DNA of 64,000 nucleotides from Rostrohypoxylon terebratum. Taxonomy: Eukaryota; Ascomycota; Sordariomycetes; Xylariales; Hypoxylaceae. Position 1 is the first letter of the stretch. Every line of letters begins with the position of its first letter. Below, one piece after another: positions 32,733 to 45,046 of this stretch. Under the pieces are notes generated by a model. That model saw only the letters and a program-made list of their open reading frames with translations, did not search any database and was not told the DNA's origin. The translations under genes were made by a program, and so were the position numbers. Location of the stretch: contig MU385978.1 of the NCBI GenBank assembly GCA_022497145.1, positions 1 to 64,000 on the forward strand, read 5' to 3'.

Positions 32733-34488
32733 ATGACATCGACATCAGAAATAGAGGATGGGGCATCAAGACCTCTTCTAGCAGACCAGCGAGAGTCGCG
32801 AGATGACAACTTAACCGATGCTGCCCCGCCATCTGCCCCAGACCGGGACCGGGAGAGTGGTACATTCACCAAGAATCTTGGTGCTCTCGAGGCTTTCGCC
32901 ATTGTCATCAGCATCGTGATCGGAAGTGGAATCTTCACATCGCCCGGATCTATAGACACGAATGTACCCTCTCCTGGATTTGCCCTGGTCGTTTGGTTAA
33001 TCGGCGGCGTGCTAGCCTGGACTGGCGCATCCACCATGGCAGAACTGGGAACTGCCATCCCCGGAGAGGGTGAGTGAACCTCAGCTATCGCCTTGCTCCA
33101 TCAACGTGAAGGAGAAGCACCTTGCAGCGAACAGTGTCTGATTGACGACATCGCAGGCGGGGTACAGCCCTATCTTCAGTACATTTTTGGCGACGTCTTC
33201 GGCTTTTTAGCCGCTTGGACATGGATCGTGGCCGTTATGCCGGCCACCCTTGCTATTCTGAGCATCGTGTTCGTTGAGAGCATCTACTCTTCGCTAGGAG
33301 TAACTGATCAAGCCGGGAGGATCGAACATAAGTTATTTTCGATCCTTTTACTGGTTGTTATAAGTATCGCCAATTCTATCAGCACCAAAGCCAGCACTCG
33401 TCTGAACAACTTCTTCGTGGTAACCAAGTTTGTCACTATTGCGGCTATTGTCATTGCAGGAATAATAGTCGCTGTTCTTCAGACTACCGATCCCGAGATG
33501 GATATTGGCGGGAGAGACTGGTTTAAGAAGTCCTGGTTTGGCGATCGCGTCGTTACTAATCCAGACGGAACCAAGACAGACTGGACTCAATTAGGAGAGT
33601 GGGAAATTCTCGGCCACTATTCTGCAGCACTGTACGGTGCGCTGTGGGCTTATTCAGGGTGGGATAAGGCCATCTATATTTCCGCCGAATTGCAGTCACC
33701 AGCTCGCCAGCTACCGCTCTCCATCAACACCGCCATCCCCACTATAATTCTTTGCTTCGTCGCCGCGAACGCCGCCTATTACATCTTACTTCCCTGGAAT
33801 ATCGTTTCGACCACGGACAGTGTCGCTGTGGTAAGTGATAGGTACACTATGTTCATATTTCATAAAGCTTCTCCTAATATTATTGTGCTAGACCGCAATC
33901 ACGCGTCTCCTCGGACGCGGGTTTGGCATCGTAGCCGCAGTCCTCATATGTCTAGTTGTCGCCGGCTCCCTCCTTGGTAATTCCTTCGTCGCTGGTCGCA
34001 TGGCAGTCGCAGCCGCTAGAATGAACTGGTTTCCCCGTATGTTCGCCTTGGTTGGCCATGTTGGGCTAAAATCCCGGACGGAAGACGATCCCACGTCCCC
34101 TAATGATGAGCAGACGACCCCGCCTGTGGCCCGTTCAGACGCCCCCATCAACGCCATCATACTCTCGGCTGTACTCTCAGCACTGTACATTCTTCTAGGC
34201 AATTTCCGCGCCCTTCTGACTTTCAACGGCTTGGGCGAGTACTCCTTCTTTTTCTTAACAGTCCTGGGCGCAATCGTCCTCAGATTTAGGGAACCTGAGT
34301 TGCGACGACCGTATAAGCCGTTTATCTTAATCCCAATAGTATTCGCCGTGGTCAGTGGGTTCGTAGTAATTAGGGGGGCCTTCTTCGCGCCCGTATTAGC
34401 GTTAGTGGTTATCGTTGTTTGGGTAATAGGTCTGGGGCTTTACTGGGTTAGGAGACGGTTGGCTACAAGACAAGTTGGCCGAGGGTGA
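32733..34488 (+). CDS. Amino acid permease, APC superfamily (LAT / methionine-permease-like)
   Basis: Three exons, 32733-33069, 33157-33830 and 33892-34488, encode 535 residues. A polar N-terminus of about 50 residues precedes 12 predicted membrane helices. The first carries the APC unwound-helix motif GSGIFTSPG. WAYSGWDKAIYISAELQSPA matches the helix-6/loop pattern of the LAT group, and RFREPELRRPYKP is the conserved cytosolic loop near the C-terminus. The substrate is probably a neutral amino acid such as methionine, but this is inferred from the family only. The ATG at 32733 is the first that precedes the normal N-terminus. Confidence 0.9.
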
Positions 34489-35158
34489 TTAAAGACGCTG
34501 GCCCTACACTTTTAGGGCTACTGCATATTACTGAAGTACTTGTACGTAGGTGGGTAGTACCTAAAACACAACAGCGGCACGAACGTGATTCCTTTCTGGA
34601 AATACTTGCGACCTTAACCTTGGAATTCAATTCTATCGAAAATGAAATCAAATGACAAAATACAAATTTGTAGGGCCAAGATATGCAACGTATTTTCAGC
34701 AGCTCGATAGGTAGAGAAAACAGCAAAAGGCCAACCATACAGCGATCAAGATTTGTAATGTACCATCAATGAGATTTAGATTGAGGGAGTTCATGGTATT
34801 TCCCTAAAAGTCGATAAATAGGTAGGTTGCTTTTCGCTTGCTATGAGTGCCATACCTCACTTTACTTCCCCACACTGTAGAAAAAACAATTATATATATA
34901 TCAAGATGAAGGCCCCCTCTGCTCCTCTGCTATTCTATATCTACCAAGTAGATGGTGTGATGCTAAATCGTCTCTAGGTAACTTAGACTAAGTTGCTAGT
35001 ATTAAGAATTGTACATTAAAGGCCTCCTTTATTGGCAGCTCAAAAAGAGCATCCTGTGACTCAACAAACGAGCACAACCAAGACCAGCTCGACAAGAGGG
35101 TCACTCGATACCCGGAATTGAACATGTGTAAATTCATAGAGCAGAGTGCTTCTGCGCA
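34489..35158. other. Convergent 3' region
   Basis: 670 bp between the permease and the ceramide synthase, AT rich, with no gene seen. Confidence 0.5.
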
Positions 35159-36457
35159 TTATTCCTCTTTAGCAACCCGCCCATCGACCCTATTCCTCTT
35201 CGACGATGTTAACTGGCCCATTTTATCTTCAATCCTCGTCTTGGGGTTCGTTACATCGAGCTCCGGCTCTTCGTCCTCTGACCGATCGTCCTTCGCAATA
35301 CCCAGGAAGATGAAGCGGTAGGCATTGCGCAACAGGCAGTAAAGCCAAAATAAGTTAAGTAGCTGAAGCGCTGCCAGTAGAGCGAACGTGATGACTTGGG
35401 AAACTAAGCCCTTGTACTGCTGCGTTTCCCAATCGATTCCGTAAGGGCCGACAGTGCTGAACTCGGTGAGGACGGAGTAGAGGATTCGCAGATTTATGTA
35501 GTGTCGCAAATAAGTCCACATGACTATACAGAAACCGAACGATGGTCCTTGTAATGGGCTGCCTACGTAGTTCAGTGATTTCGACATCTGCAAAGAAAGC
35601 GATGGTGTTAGTTGTGCTTTTTGTAAAGGGAGATCCGTGCGACCTACGGCGAGAAAGAAGTCGCTAATATCATGACTAATATAGACAGCAATGCCCATAT
35701 ACGTGAAATGAAACCGATAGCTGAGCCCAATGAGAGCTATGGTCACAAAGTGGTGTGCCACAAGTTCCTGGTAGTCTTTGCGCTTCTCCTCCATCCCCAA
35801 CAACATGACTAAGGCTTGCTGCATCCAGAAGGCTGCCTGGAACAAGTAGTAGAATTTCAATTCCGCATCATGCGTCCTGTGTGGGAAGAACTCGTACATG
35901 CCCCGAGTGTTGAAGTACCACACCGGCGTCTGTTTCATGCAGTACATACCAAAGGGTCCCATGAAACCTACGTATACAACTACGTACATCTGTTCTAGGA
36001 AACGTGACTGCTTGCCCCGTGATTTGATACCGCAAGAACGAGCCAGGGGGCGCAAGATCTCTTGCATGAGGAACTCGCGCGCAAATGTCAAGACCATAGT
36101 GTAAAAGCACACGAACGCAATGTCCCAAGGTCCTTTGCCATATTGCCCCGGGCTCATGCCACCCCTTAGCTTGTATGAGAGAAAGATAAAATGGCGAATA
36201 ATATTGGATTCGGTCGGGTTGATCGCGTATAAAACAAGGACTGCTGTTATAAGACCGAATGGCAAGGCCCACGTACGGCGTAGAAGTGAACGATTCCTCT
36301 TTCGCTTAGAGACTCTTTTCCGGCCGGTTCGCTTAGGCTCGTCGATGATATCAAGATCCGACTTCCTTCGCATATGTAATGTGTCGATCCCTTTAGATGT
36401 ATGCAGACGGTCATCTAGTGCATTGAAGAGTGAAGAGTCCGCGGATGTCCTCATCAT
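35159..36457 (-). CDS. LAG1: Ceramide synthase, LAG1/LAC1 type
   Basis: Joins fatty acyl-CoA to a sphingoid base in the ER. Exons 36457-35648 and 35587-35159 give 412 residues. The intron (35647-35588) is exactly 60 nt with no stop, so the frame runs through it; splicing restores the expected DFFLAMSKSLNYVGSPL. Several membrane helices surround the TLC domain: the catalytic pair in AHHFVTIALIG, then YMGIAVYISHDISDFFLA with both Asp of the Lag1 motif. The N-terminus is basic (GRKRVSKRKRNRSLLRR) and the C-terminus is acidic, then charged. An upstream in-frame TTG at 36466 is not a credible start. It lies in tandem with another TLC gene 1 kb upstream. Confidence 0.93.
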   Translation of the reverse strand: MMRTSADSSLFNALDDRLHTSKGIDTLHMRRKSDLDIIDEPKRTGRKRVSKRKRNRSLLRRTWALPFGLITAVLVLYAINPTESNIIRHFIFLSYKLRGGMSPGQYGKGPWDIAFVCFYTMVLTFAREFLMQEILRPLARSCGIKSRGKQSRFLEQMYVVVYVGFMGPFGMYCMKQTPVWYFNTRGMYEFFPHRTHDAELKFYYLFQAAFWMQQALVMLLGMEEKRKDYQELVAHHFVTIALIGLSYRFHFTYMGIAVYISHDISDFFLAVGRTDLPLQKAQLTPSLSLQMSKSLNYVGSPLQGPSFGFCIVMWTYLRHYINLRILYSVLTEFSTVGPYGIDWETQQYKGLVSQVITFALLAALQLLNLFWLYCLLRNAYRFIFLGIAKDDRSEDEEPELDVTNPKTRIEDKMGQLTSSKRNRVDGRVAKEE

Positions 36458-37421
36458 ATATGACAACGAGGTGGTGGCGACGGATAGGTACTTAGGACCA
36501 GGTAGGTTTGTTTTATGGATGCCTGTCTAAGAACTTGATAAACGACAGAGAAATGCTATCGTGGTCTCGGGACCAATTGAGCTGCATCAGCAAGTTACTA
36601 GTCAGGTATTTATTTCGAGTATTCCAATCATTCAAAACTTGTTAGCAACATCTGACCTCCTTAGGAAGTATAATCAGGGTGAATCCGAATCAAGACCGGT
36701 TCGGAGTCCGCGGGCGGCGCCCTTGGATTTCCGCCATTCCGATTGGCCCCCCCCTAGCCAATTAGATCTTGGGCTTTCATTACTCGAGTCTTGAGAAATG
36801 AGGGTTTTCGATTTGATCCGCTGTACCGCACCATCTATTTCCTAGGTAAGTAGGATAGTAGGTAATGCGTGTTGTGTGTGTCTCATCATGAATATATCTC
36901 AAGAGATTTGGCGGTGATGCTTCCTGTAGCACCGGTTCCGTGCCACCGCGAATCATAAGCGGTTCGTAATAAGATCTACAAACGGCATTGGTACATACGA
37001 AGTTGGAAATCGACCCCAGATCTACGTAGCATCATTGATGCCGCATACTGAAAGATGCACAATGTAGCAACCGAAGCTCACTGGAGTAGAAGTCGAGGAA
37101 GTTAAAGATATGTAGAGCGATAGCAGCTCGAGACATTTTGTCACAACTGTACCTAATAGGCAAGCTTTTGATTAGACATTAGAAGTTTCTCTGAAGAGGA
37201 CAGTTGCTTTTCAATTTACCTAGGTACCTTGCAGGCTCACTAACCAGAGTACCCCTAACACAACCACATCCGCTCCATTCTCCGCCCATATATGCTCCCA
37301 GGTACAAATATGATATCATGAATAAAATCGAGCCTCGCCAAAGAGTACGAATTCGGTATAAGCGGATTGAAGGATAAGCATAGATTCCGGAAACCTGAGG
37401 GTTGTGCCTCTCGAAGCGTTG
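36458..37421. other. Spacer between two ceramide synthase genes
   Basis: 964 bp holding the LAG1 promoter and the 3' region of the upstream paralogue. No gene is seen. Confidence 0.5.
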
Positions 37422-38965
37422 TTAGTCGATTTGCTTCTCGCATCCGACCCGATTTAGTAATTCCTTTCGATCGCTATGCCCGGGCAAACTGAGGCCACTC
37501 GAATGCGAAACTTCCTTAACTCCAGCACGGCGCTTCCACACTTCGAAGTTAATGGACTCGACGCCGACTTCCTCTTCGAGAGCTACTGGCCCTTCGTATT
37601 CAACGTCTTCCTCATCTTCCTCCTCGCCTTCGTCGTCACTCCTTACATCCTCGGCGCCATCTCCCTTGAGCACGCGAACAATAACTTGAATAATGAACGC
37701 GAACCATACCATCATCACAACTTGCAACAAGAGGAGAAATGATAGGAAGCCAAGTCGGATATTATCGTTCATGCAGACAATGCCTGCGGGGTCGCGGAAA
37801 GGTTCCAGCAGATGCGACCAGTCATCAGGGACTGGAAACGGACCTTCGAGGTTACCTGCAGTACCCCGATAGCATCCCGTTGGCATTACTTTAGGCATAT
37901 CGGAATAGACACTCCAACAAGCCCTAAGGTATACCACATGTCGCGTCAGAAGCCAGGTAACGGCAAACACACCAAATATGACGTCGCAGATCGTGGTGAA
38001 GCCAAGGCTTTTGAGGCACTTAGCAAGCTATCAGAATATTAGCACATGGTCGTTATCGAATTTCAGACTTCTTACGGGGAAGATTAACTCGATCACGTCC
38101 ATAAGAACTAAGATCAAGTTAGCAATTCGAGAATGGTGATAGGCGTATGCTCCGGCAATCAGAGCAATGGTGGCAAAATGATGGACTATCATCTGCCAGT
38201 AGTCCTTTCTTCGAGCTTCCAGATTCACAACCAAGAGCTGTTGCATCCAGTAAGACCACTGGGCAAGTATATACCCCTTTACGAGCCCCTGAAGCTCTCT
38301 CTGGGGCCAATTCGTCCATAATTCAGTCATATTCCAAAAATATGACGAGTTGCAGTAGATATACTAGCGAAGGTAAGCCATGTATAGCGCGGCACGTGTG
38401 ATGATAGGGTGAAATACCATGCCCAGGGACCAGAATATGGTATTGTACATCAACATCCATCCTTGCTCGGCGAATCGGGTGGCGTCCTTCTTCTTAGTGA
38501 CCCCCCAATATTTGGCGAGAGGTGCGAGAACGTGCTGCATGAGAGCTGCGCGTATTCCGGTAAAGAGCAGGACGCAGAAGGTAAGGAAATATAAATCTCC
38601 ATGGCCAGATGCGTATTTCCCAGTAGCGGGGTTGTAGTGGGATAGAGTAAAAAATTGAGATGTGAACGGTCTTACCCTAGGCATAAGACTATGCGCGAGG
38701 AAGATTGATGTAATTAGAGTGAATGATACGGCTGTGCGGCAAGCCGTGTTGTTAGCGACGGCTCGATGTCTCGTGTAAGATGCCTTCCTCTAGACCTAGG
38801 CCTAGGCCTAGAACAGAGAGAAGAGAGGAGCACACGGGCAAGAGAGGCGGGTGACGGATGACAGATGACAGATGACGTACCAGTCTGATTATTGAATAGC
38901 CAACTAGAGAGGCTATTAGCTTGGACATTGCCTTTCCTCGCTATCTTCGTAGCGACGGTCTTCAT
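37422..38965 (-). CDS. Second ceramide synthase-like TLC protein (BarA-like)
   Basis: Four exons, 38965-38881, 38731-38418, 38363-38076 and 38027-37422, encode 430 residues. The 54-nt second intron carries an in-frame TAG, and removing it rebuilds the family motif GMYIYCNSSYFW. The TLC core reads IVHHFATIALIAGAYAYHHS and LVLMDVIELIFPLAKCLKSLGF. The second Asp expected in the Lag1 motif is Glu here (D-V-I-E). The C-terminus is very acidic (DDEGEEEDEEDVEYEG). Filamentous fungi have a LAG1-type and a BarA-type enzyme feeding different sphingolipids; I assign this one to the second type by exclusion. Its first intron contains a CCTAGGCCTAGGCCTAG palindrome run. Confidence 0.88.
38789..38812. repeat. 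CTAGG palindrome run inside an intron
   Basis: TCTAGACCTAGGCCTAGGCC followed by TAGA lies in the first intron of the second ceramide synthase gene. It is self-complementary over nearly its full length. Confidence 0.8.
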
Positions 38966-40020
38966 GGTTATGGACCTATGTTGGGCCTGTATGTGTTTAG
39001 CAGTGCATTTATATTTTGCCTTTTTCCTTTTGCCTGTGTGCCTTGGATGGTTGTGCCTGTGCCCTTTTTGCCTGCAAAAATATGTCGTTATATTGGCGGT
39101 CAGGAAAACGTGGGGAAGAAAAGGTCAGGTAGAAGGTACTTCTTAACCAGATTGATAAGGGGCTTTTTTTCCCCTCTACCTTAATTAAAACCCGGCACTA
39201 CCTAGTAGATTTCCCCAGGGGCTCAGTTGCTGCGCCACCCATGGATGTATTGTACCTTCTGTCTCAACTCAACATATTGACAATTGGACGTCTTGGCGCC
39301 CCCATAACAACCAATAAGACTTGTTATTTATATCCATACCTGACATAATTTAAACACTCGATTATTGTACAATATTTTATCATCATAATAATTCGTCGTA
39401 TTAATACTATTTAAAATGTGTACACCGAATTTATTAAAACTTAAAAATCATGTAGCTTTAATGTTTATTTTACCTTTTCACGTCTTTTAATAATATTGTT
39501 TCTCCTTTAAATCGTCTTGGGATAAACTTGAAGTTAATACCATCACACTATCACTTACTTACCTAGTAGTTCCTATTCTTCACCTCCTTTTTACTACCAT
39601 ACCTAAATCAATTAATCACCTTGTACATTTTCGCCCCTCAACAAACCCGCATATCATAACATTCAACACTTCCAGGATCATAAACATCTTATTTGACCAA
39701 TTATAATAAAAGCCAAAGCGCGCCGGATGATACATAGTACATCCCGCTACTCCTTTAGCAGCCCTCCCCCCTCCCCCCTCCCCACCAAAAAAGGACAATG
39801 ACAACTATAAGATTGACATCCATCGTGAAAATATATACACCTCTCATGGAGTTTGCGTTTGCGTATAATATATAATTGCAATCCTACCTAGGTACCTAGT
39901 AGGTACGCGACATTCATCCATTCGTTATTAAAGGTCGTACTAATAATAGAAGGCAGTATAGTTGTAGATTACTAACTAGGTTATTAGATCGTATAGGAAG
40001 AGCCACATGAACTAACGCCG
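38966..40020. other. AT-rich intergenic region
   Basis: 1.05 kb between two minus-strand genes. It contains T/C-rich DNA, a CCCCCTCCCCCCTCCCC tract near 39767-39783 and a CCTACCTAGGTACCTAGTAG repeat near 39883-39902. No gene is supported. Confidence 0.5.
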
Positions 40021-41404
40021 TTATTGCCTTCCGTCCACGACCCCATTTGGTTGACTTTCATTCTTAGGATAATCGCTAATCCTGACACGGCTATCATCCC
40101 ATAGGGCTGCCAAAACCGTTCTCTTGCCGGTCCAAGGAGAACGAGAGTGCATAACCGCATAGTTCTATGAAGTAAGCATATCAGCTGCCTGATCATATTC
40201 CTCATACATGCTAGGTATTGGTCGGGGCGGGAAAAGGGGGGCCATCTTACATCAAGCAAGACAATATCTCCAACTTGCCATTTAACCAACACTTGGAATG
40301 ATTCAGCCAGCGACAGGGCTAGATCGAGATATTCTTTCTCGATCGGTGTTCCGTCACCGTATTCGGGGGGTGGATGGTACGAGTCGTCGTCGCCTCGATA
40401 AGGAGGCTCGGTCGCGCCATGATGAGTGCTCCTACCCCAAGCACTGGTGACGTTTCCAAACCAGGTTGTTAGACCAGTGTCGACGTGTTTCCTGATGACT
40501 ATCACTAATATCAGTAGCAGTTCACAGGCATTACTCTGGAATTGGACACCATACTTGGGACAATATGCGTCACGCTCAAAGAGCCGTCTTCGTGCCATTC
40601 AAACAAATTGCTGTGCCGCCGAACCTCCTCTTCAATCTTTCTCCTGATAGTCTCTTGGTCGTCGCCAGACTGTACGTGCTGCCCGTATGCGCCAATGACG
40701 CTCGTGCCTGTGTTTGATCGGACATCCTCTAAACCGTATCTGTACACGTACCTCACCCCCTTTTGGAGTAACTTCTCGATGAATTCAGGGGCCTGCTCCT
40801 TAAGTGCTCTTGCTATCCCAAGACTAGATATGATCGGAGTCTCACCTCCTAAACACGAGGTTAGATTTGGATTCAGTTGGGTAAGGCTAGGCAAAATGTT
40901 AGATACCTGAGTCAGGGACATCTAAGCAAGAGAAGGTCAACCAAGAAGGGTTTATCGTTGACCACCCGTATTCGTTGTGAGGCCAGATAGGAAGTTCTGG
41001 AGGCCTTCAGGATGTTAATGATTCTCATTCATGACGACGGGCGTAAAGCTTTACCCTTCGTTGGCGGTCTTGACATTTTTCGCCAATACAGTTCGTATCG
41101 GTGGTCGACCGACCTCTTCGTGGGCAGGAAACCCGAACGCGTGAGCTACTTCGCTATAATCTTGAGCGGTTGTGATCGGCAGCCCACGAATGAGGACTGC
41201 ACCTCCGTGTTTTTTTATTTGATCAAATAATTCCCCAGATTCTGACAATTGCTTGATAGTTTGTATAGATTCCTTCAACGTCGGGACCCAAGCCCCGGCC
41301 GGCTTGAGTGCCAATGGAAACAGCTCATTCGTATCCAACCCCAGACTGGTTGTGTTTTGCTGGCCTTCGAAGGTGAAGGCTTCAAAGTGCTGTCGTTCGG
41401 ACAT
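40021..41404 (-). CDS. TauD/TfdA-type Fe(II)/2-oxoglutarate dioxygenase
   Basis: Five exons, 41404-41055, 41004-40907, 40848-40555, 40498-40251 and 40164-40021, encode 377 residues. GGAVLIRGLPITTAQDYSEV and LAKNVKTANEGPP precede the metal motif H-x-E in WPHNEYGWSTINPSW. GGETPIISSLGIA follows, then SLSVTHIVPIIRKH and WFGNVTSAWGRS. The last exon gives NYAVMHSRSPWTGKRTVLAA, with the distal His and the 2-oxoglutarate-binding Arg. All catalytic residues are present. Fungal relatives act on sulfonates, quaternary amines or secondary metabolites; the substrate is unknown. It shares a 679-bp divergent promoter with an UNC93-like transporter, which hints at a common inducer. Confidence 0.88.
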
Positions 41405-42083
41405 TTTTAAAGGTCTACGTGCACCGGATTTTGATCACCTCCTAAATCAGATTTTGGGCACTTAATATAAAACTTGCAGCATCGGTTACTAATTATCCGA
41501 GTTCGGATCTCATCGGATGGACTGCCGACTGGGTGCCGTAGAAGTTCATTCTGAAGCGAAAGGAATAGTGAATCGGAGAAAGACGTCAGTGACAGTCAAA
41601 ATGTCGTGACATCCCAACCCCACAAAATACCCCTGAGGAAATTATCCATTGGCGCTCTGGCACCCCTTGTTCAACGCTATAGGTTTCTAGCTCTACTTAG
41701 TCGTGTGTATTTACTATTAAGTAACAACTAATTCGATGACAACATCCAGTCGATATAAGCGACGTTTCTAGGATGTGTATTTCGGTATTCCATCCCGATA
41801 GCTAGGTACAGAGCTTTGAATCGAAATTCGACGGTATAAGGTAGTCCTAGTTCAATGATCGAAAAGGACGAGGGCTGAAAGCACGCAATCGCTTAGCTTC
41901 GTTTAATGTACTTTTCAATATTCAATTTATAGGAGATAGTCACCCGATGTCAACATATCTTATTTCAGATTTTTGAATTCATTCGTACGCTATTGAGCAG
42001 CAGCAGCAGCGAAACCCCTAGCTCATCCAGAAAGTACACAACCCAACTCGAATTTGGGATAGGTTGATTAGGTCATCTACTTA
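41405..42083. promoter_or_regulatory. Divergent promoter region of the dioxygenase and UNC93-like genes
   Basis: A 679-bp region between two divergent start codons. It contains a short CAG repeat near 41998-42009. No specific operator could be recognised. Confidence 0.5.
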
Positions 42084-43725
42084 ATGAGGATGCCGCTAGG
42101 TAAAGGTTCAACCGGAGAGTCCACTGCTGAGGCGTCTTCCTCCGGGGGAGAAGGCACTGATGAGACTTCACCGAAGTACCAATGGTACCGAGGAGTCTTC
42201 TTCAACGCGACCATTGTTGGGATTTCTGCTTTTGCGGCGCCAGGGTTATGGAATGCTATGAATTCTGTTGGTGCTGGAGGCCAGCAAACTCCTTATTTAG
42301 TGATGTAAGAAAATGTTTTCGTTGTGAGGTATTCTTCAGCTAAAGAATAACACAGGGCGGGGAACGCCATTCTGTTTGCTATCATGACATTCACCTGCCT
42401 CGCCGGAAGTATGATGGCCAATAGATTCGGGTTGCGGTATTCCTTAGTGGTGGGCACAGTAGGCTATGTGATCTACTCGGCGGCTTTGTACACCAACAAC
42501 CGCTATGGTACAGAATGGTTCATATATCTGGGGTCAGCGGCTTGCGGTCTATCGGCAGGTATCTTCTGGGCAACGGAGGGTGCAATTATGCTGAGTTATC
42601 CCGAGCCCGAAAAGCGTGGTAGATACTTAGCTTACTGGCTAAGCTACCGGAATAGTGGCTCAATTCTCGGAGGTATCATCAACCTTGCTTTTAACTACCG
42701 GGGCAAGAATACAGGAAAGCTGGATTGGAGGACATACATCGTCTTCGTTGTCCTTCGTGAGTTCTTGTCCGATCCGTGCATATCTATTTTTTCCCCAGCG
42801 ACTAATAACTTGTTTAGAATGTCTAGGGCCGGCTTGTTCGTTCCTATTGACCCCTCCAGAAAAGGTTGTGAGAAGAAATGGATCACGAGTCCAGTTATCA
42901 GAGCGAATACCAGATCTCGAGGAACTCAAGGCGTTAATGCGTGTCCTACTACGCAAAGACTTCCTTCTCATGTATGTTAACCCGTCCTCTGGCATGCTTG
43001 AGTTTTTCGAGTTAGCTGAACCTATTGCAGTCTGCCTTATTTCATATACGTTACATGGGAACTCCCATATAATAGCGCTTACTTATCGCTGTACTTTTCG
43101 GTCCGCTCCCGAGCTCTGGCCTCTCTGGTCTCTGCGGTTGCCCAAGTGGTGACGACTCTCTTATTTGGCTCGTTTCTCGACTGGACAAGAGTTAGTCTCG
43201 TAAAGCGAGCTAGATACGGCTATATTTTCATGATGTCTCTCATTGGAGGCTGCTGGATCTGGGGCACAATAGTGCAAAATGAATACACGCATCATAAACC
43301 AGCACTGGATTGGGATGACGACATGTTCGGGAGGGGTTGGGCATTATATCTCTTCTGGCAGATCAACTTCTCCCTCACATATAATTTTGGCTTTTGGCTC
43401 ATAAGTTTCCTTGCAAAGGAACCCAAAGAAATCGTCAGGTATATGTCGGTTGCGAGGGCTGCGGAAGCAGCTGGCCAATGCATTTCGAGTGGTATTAGTT
43501 CGACTTCAGCACCTGTAAGCGACGGTTTTATTCACTGGAACCACTACCATATTAATAGTCCACTTGCTGACCCGTGTACAGTTGATATCCGCCTTGGGTG
43601 TTAGTTTCGCATTATGGGGTATTGCTCTAATTCCTACTTATCTCGTAGTTCGCCAAGTTGGAATAGTTCACTTGGGCTCCGAGAAGTTAGCTTCGACGAC
43701 CAAAGAAGATGAAATTGTCAAATGA
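42084..43725 (+). CDS. UNC93-like major facilitator protein
   Basis: Five exons, 42084-42304, 42356-42756, 42818-42971, 43031-43514 and 43582-43725, encode 467 residues. After a Ser/Glu-rich N-terminus come about 11-12 membrane helices. Family features are GLWNAMNSVGAGGQQTPYLV, GLRYSLVVGTVGYVIYSAAL, GSAACGLSAGIFWATEGAIM, YPEPEKRGRYLAYW and RNSGSILGGIINLAFN. The end reads SALGVSFALWGIALIPTYLV, also typical. Fungal members of this group are uncharacterised plasma-membrane or vacuolar transporters. The divergent dioxygenase suggests it may move that enzyme's substrate or product, which is inference only. Confidence 0.88.
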
Positions 43726-45046
43726 AAGCTAGAATGGATCAGTGAGTCAAGACGTGTCAAATTTCGTAAGAATCCTCATCATAGATCCAGCGATTAATAG
43801 ATATAATATCCAAAGTAATAAATCTTAGTCCCATCCTGAGACATAAGACTAAAATACCCAAAGAGCTTCCTAGACGTGACAATGTTCTTGAACGGCGGAT
43901 GGTGGATGGTTGATGAACAAGTAGCTCCTCGTCACTACGATGAAAAATGTAGACGTGATCTTCCCAGACAACGATGAAATATTTTGAAGTTATCCTTCCA
44001 ATGCATGAAACCACGATCGTTAATTGTAGCTTTAAAGCAGCTCAATCAGAAGTTGGTATTTGAAGGAATCATGAGTGAGTGAGTGAGCGAGTGAGTGAAT
44101 GAATGAATGAATGTATGTTCAGGAAAAAGCGAAGGTCAATTATTATGCTGTAATTACCTAGGACCTGGGTATTATTTAGCTTCCCAAAGCACTGGGAAAG
44201 ATCTGCCCTATTAGCGCTATGTCTGGGCTCCAATTGTCGATACAGCGCTGGAAGCCGTGATAGGGTTCGCCGTTTCTGACACCCAATCCCTATTAGACCC
44301 CAAACAGACCCGGACAGGAACAGCTAAAACCAGTCAGGCAGTCAGGGTAGCGTAGCAGGGTAGGTACGTACATAAGCGCCGATACCCGATCTCAGCTTAT
44401 GATCCAGATTTCTCGAAGCTTCGGCCTGACAAATAAGCACCTAAACCGGAACCACACTCCGTGTATTAATATTATTATTATCTACTACACTACTACACTA
44501 CTACCACTGACGGCAAACAAATGAAGTCGGCCGAATTTCGAAACTGCGAACCACAATTTACAAACTAGGCTGAGCGTTTGAATCCCTCGAAACTCATGGA
44601 ACCATGATCTGAATCACCTACACAATCATATCTGGCCTATATTATACTACCACGATAATAACTACCGCCTTTACCAACTCTACCTCTACCTCTACCTCTA
44701 CTACCATCACCTCTATCTCCCCCTTCATCACACCTTCAAATTTAATACCTGCTTGAATCTGATGCCCAAGGACCTCACGATCAGGTCAAACCTTTCTTCT
44801 TTTCAACAATCGCATTCCCTCAATACCTAGTACACTTATGGGCCATTTTGGCATGCATACCTATCTTTTGTAATTCTACAACACTTAGCTACCTAGAAAG
44901 ATCCATAAAGACAAAGAGCCTCTTACGCTGGTACCCTTGATCCTGCCATATTCTCCTAAACGTCACTACAGTGGCACGAATTCAAATAAGAACTCGACCG
45001 AAGTACCAAACTTATATTTTTCTGTGACTAGTCTATACCGGTAGTC
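43726..45046. other. 1.3-kb intergenic region with tetranucleotide repeats
   Basis: It holds a GAGT/GAAT microsatellite (44073-44113), CTACACTACTACACTACTAC runs near 44482-44502 and a CTACCTCTACCTCTACCTCT tract before the CHIP gene. No gene is supported. Confidence 0.5.
44073..44113. repeat. GAGT/GAAT microsatellite
   Basis: About ten tetranucleotide units shifting from GAGT to GAAT. Confidence 0.9.

Noticed and set aside
32726..33058. 110-codon minus-strand frame
   Set aside because: Antisense shadow of the permease first exon.
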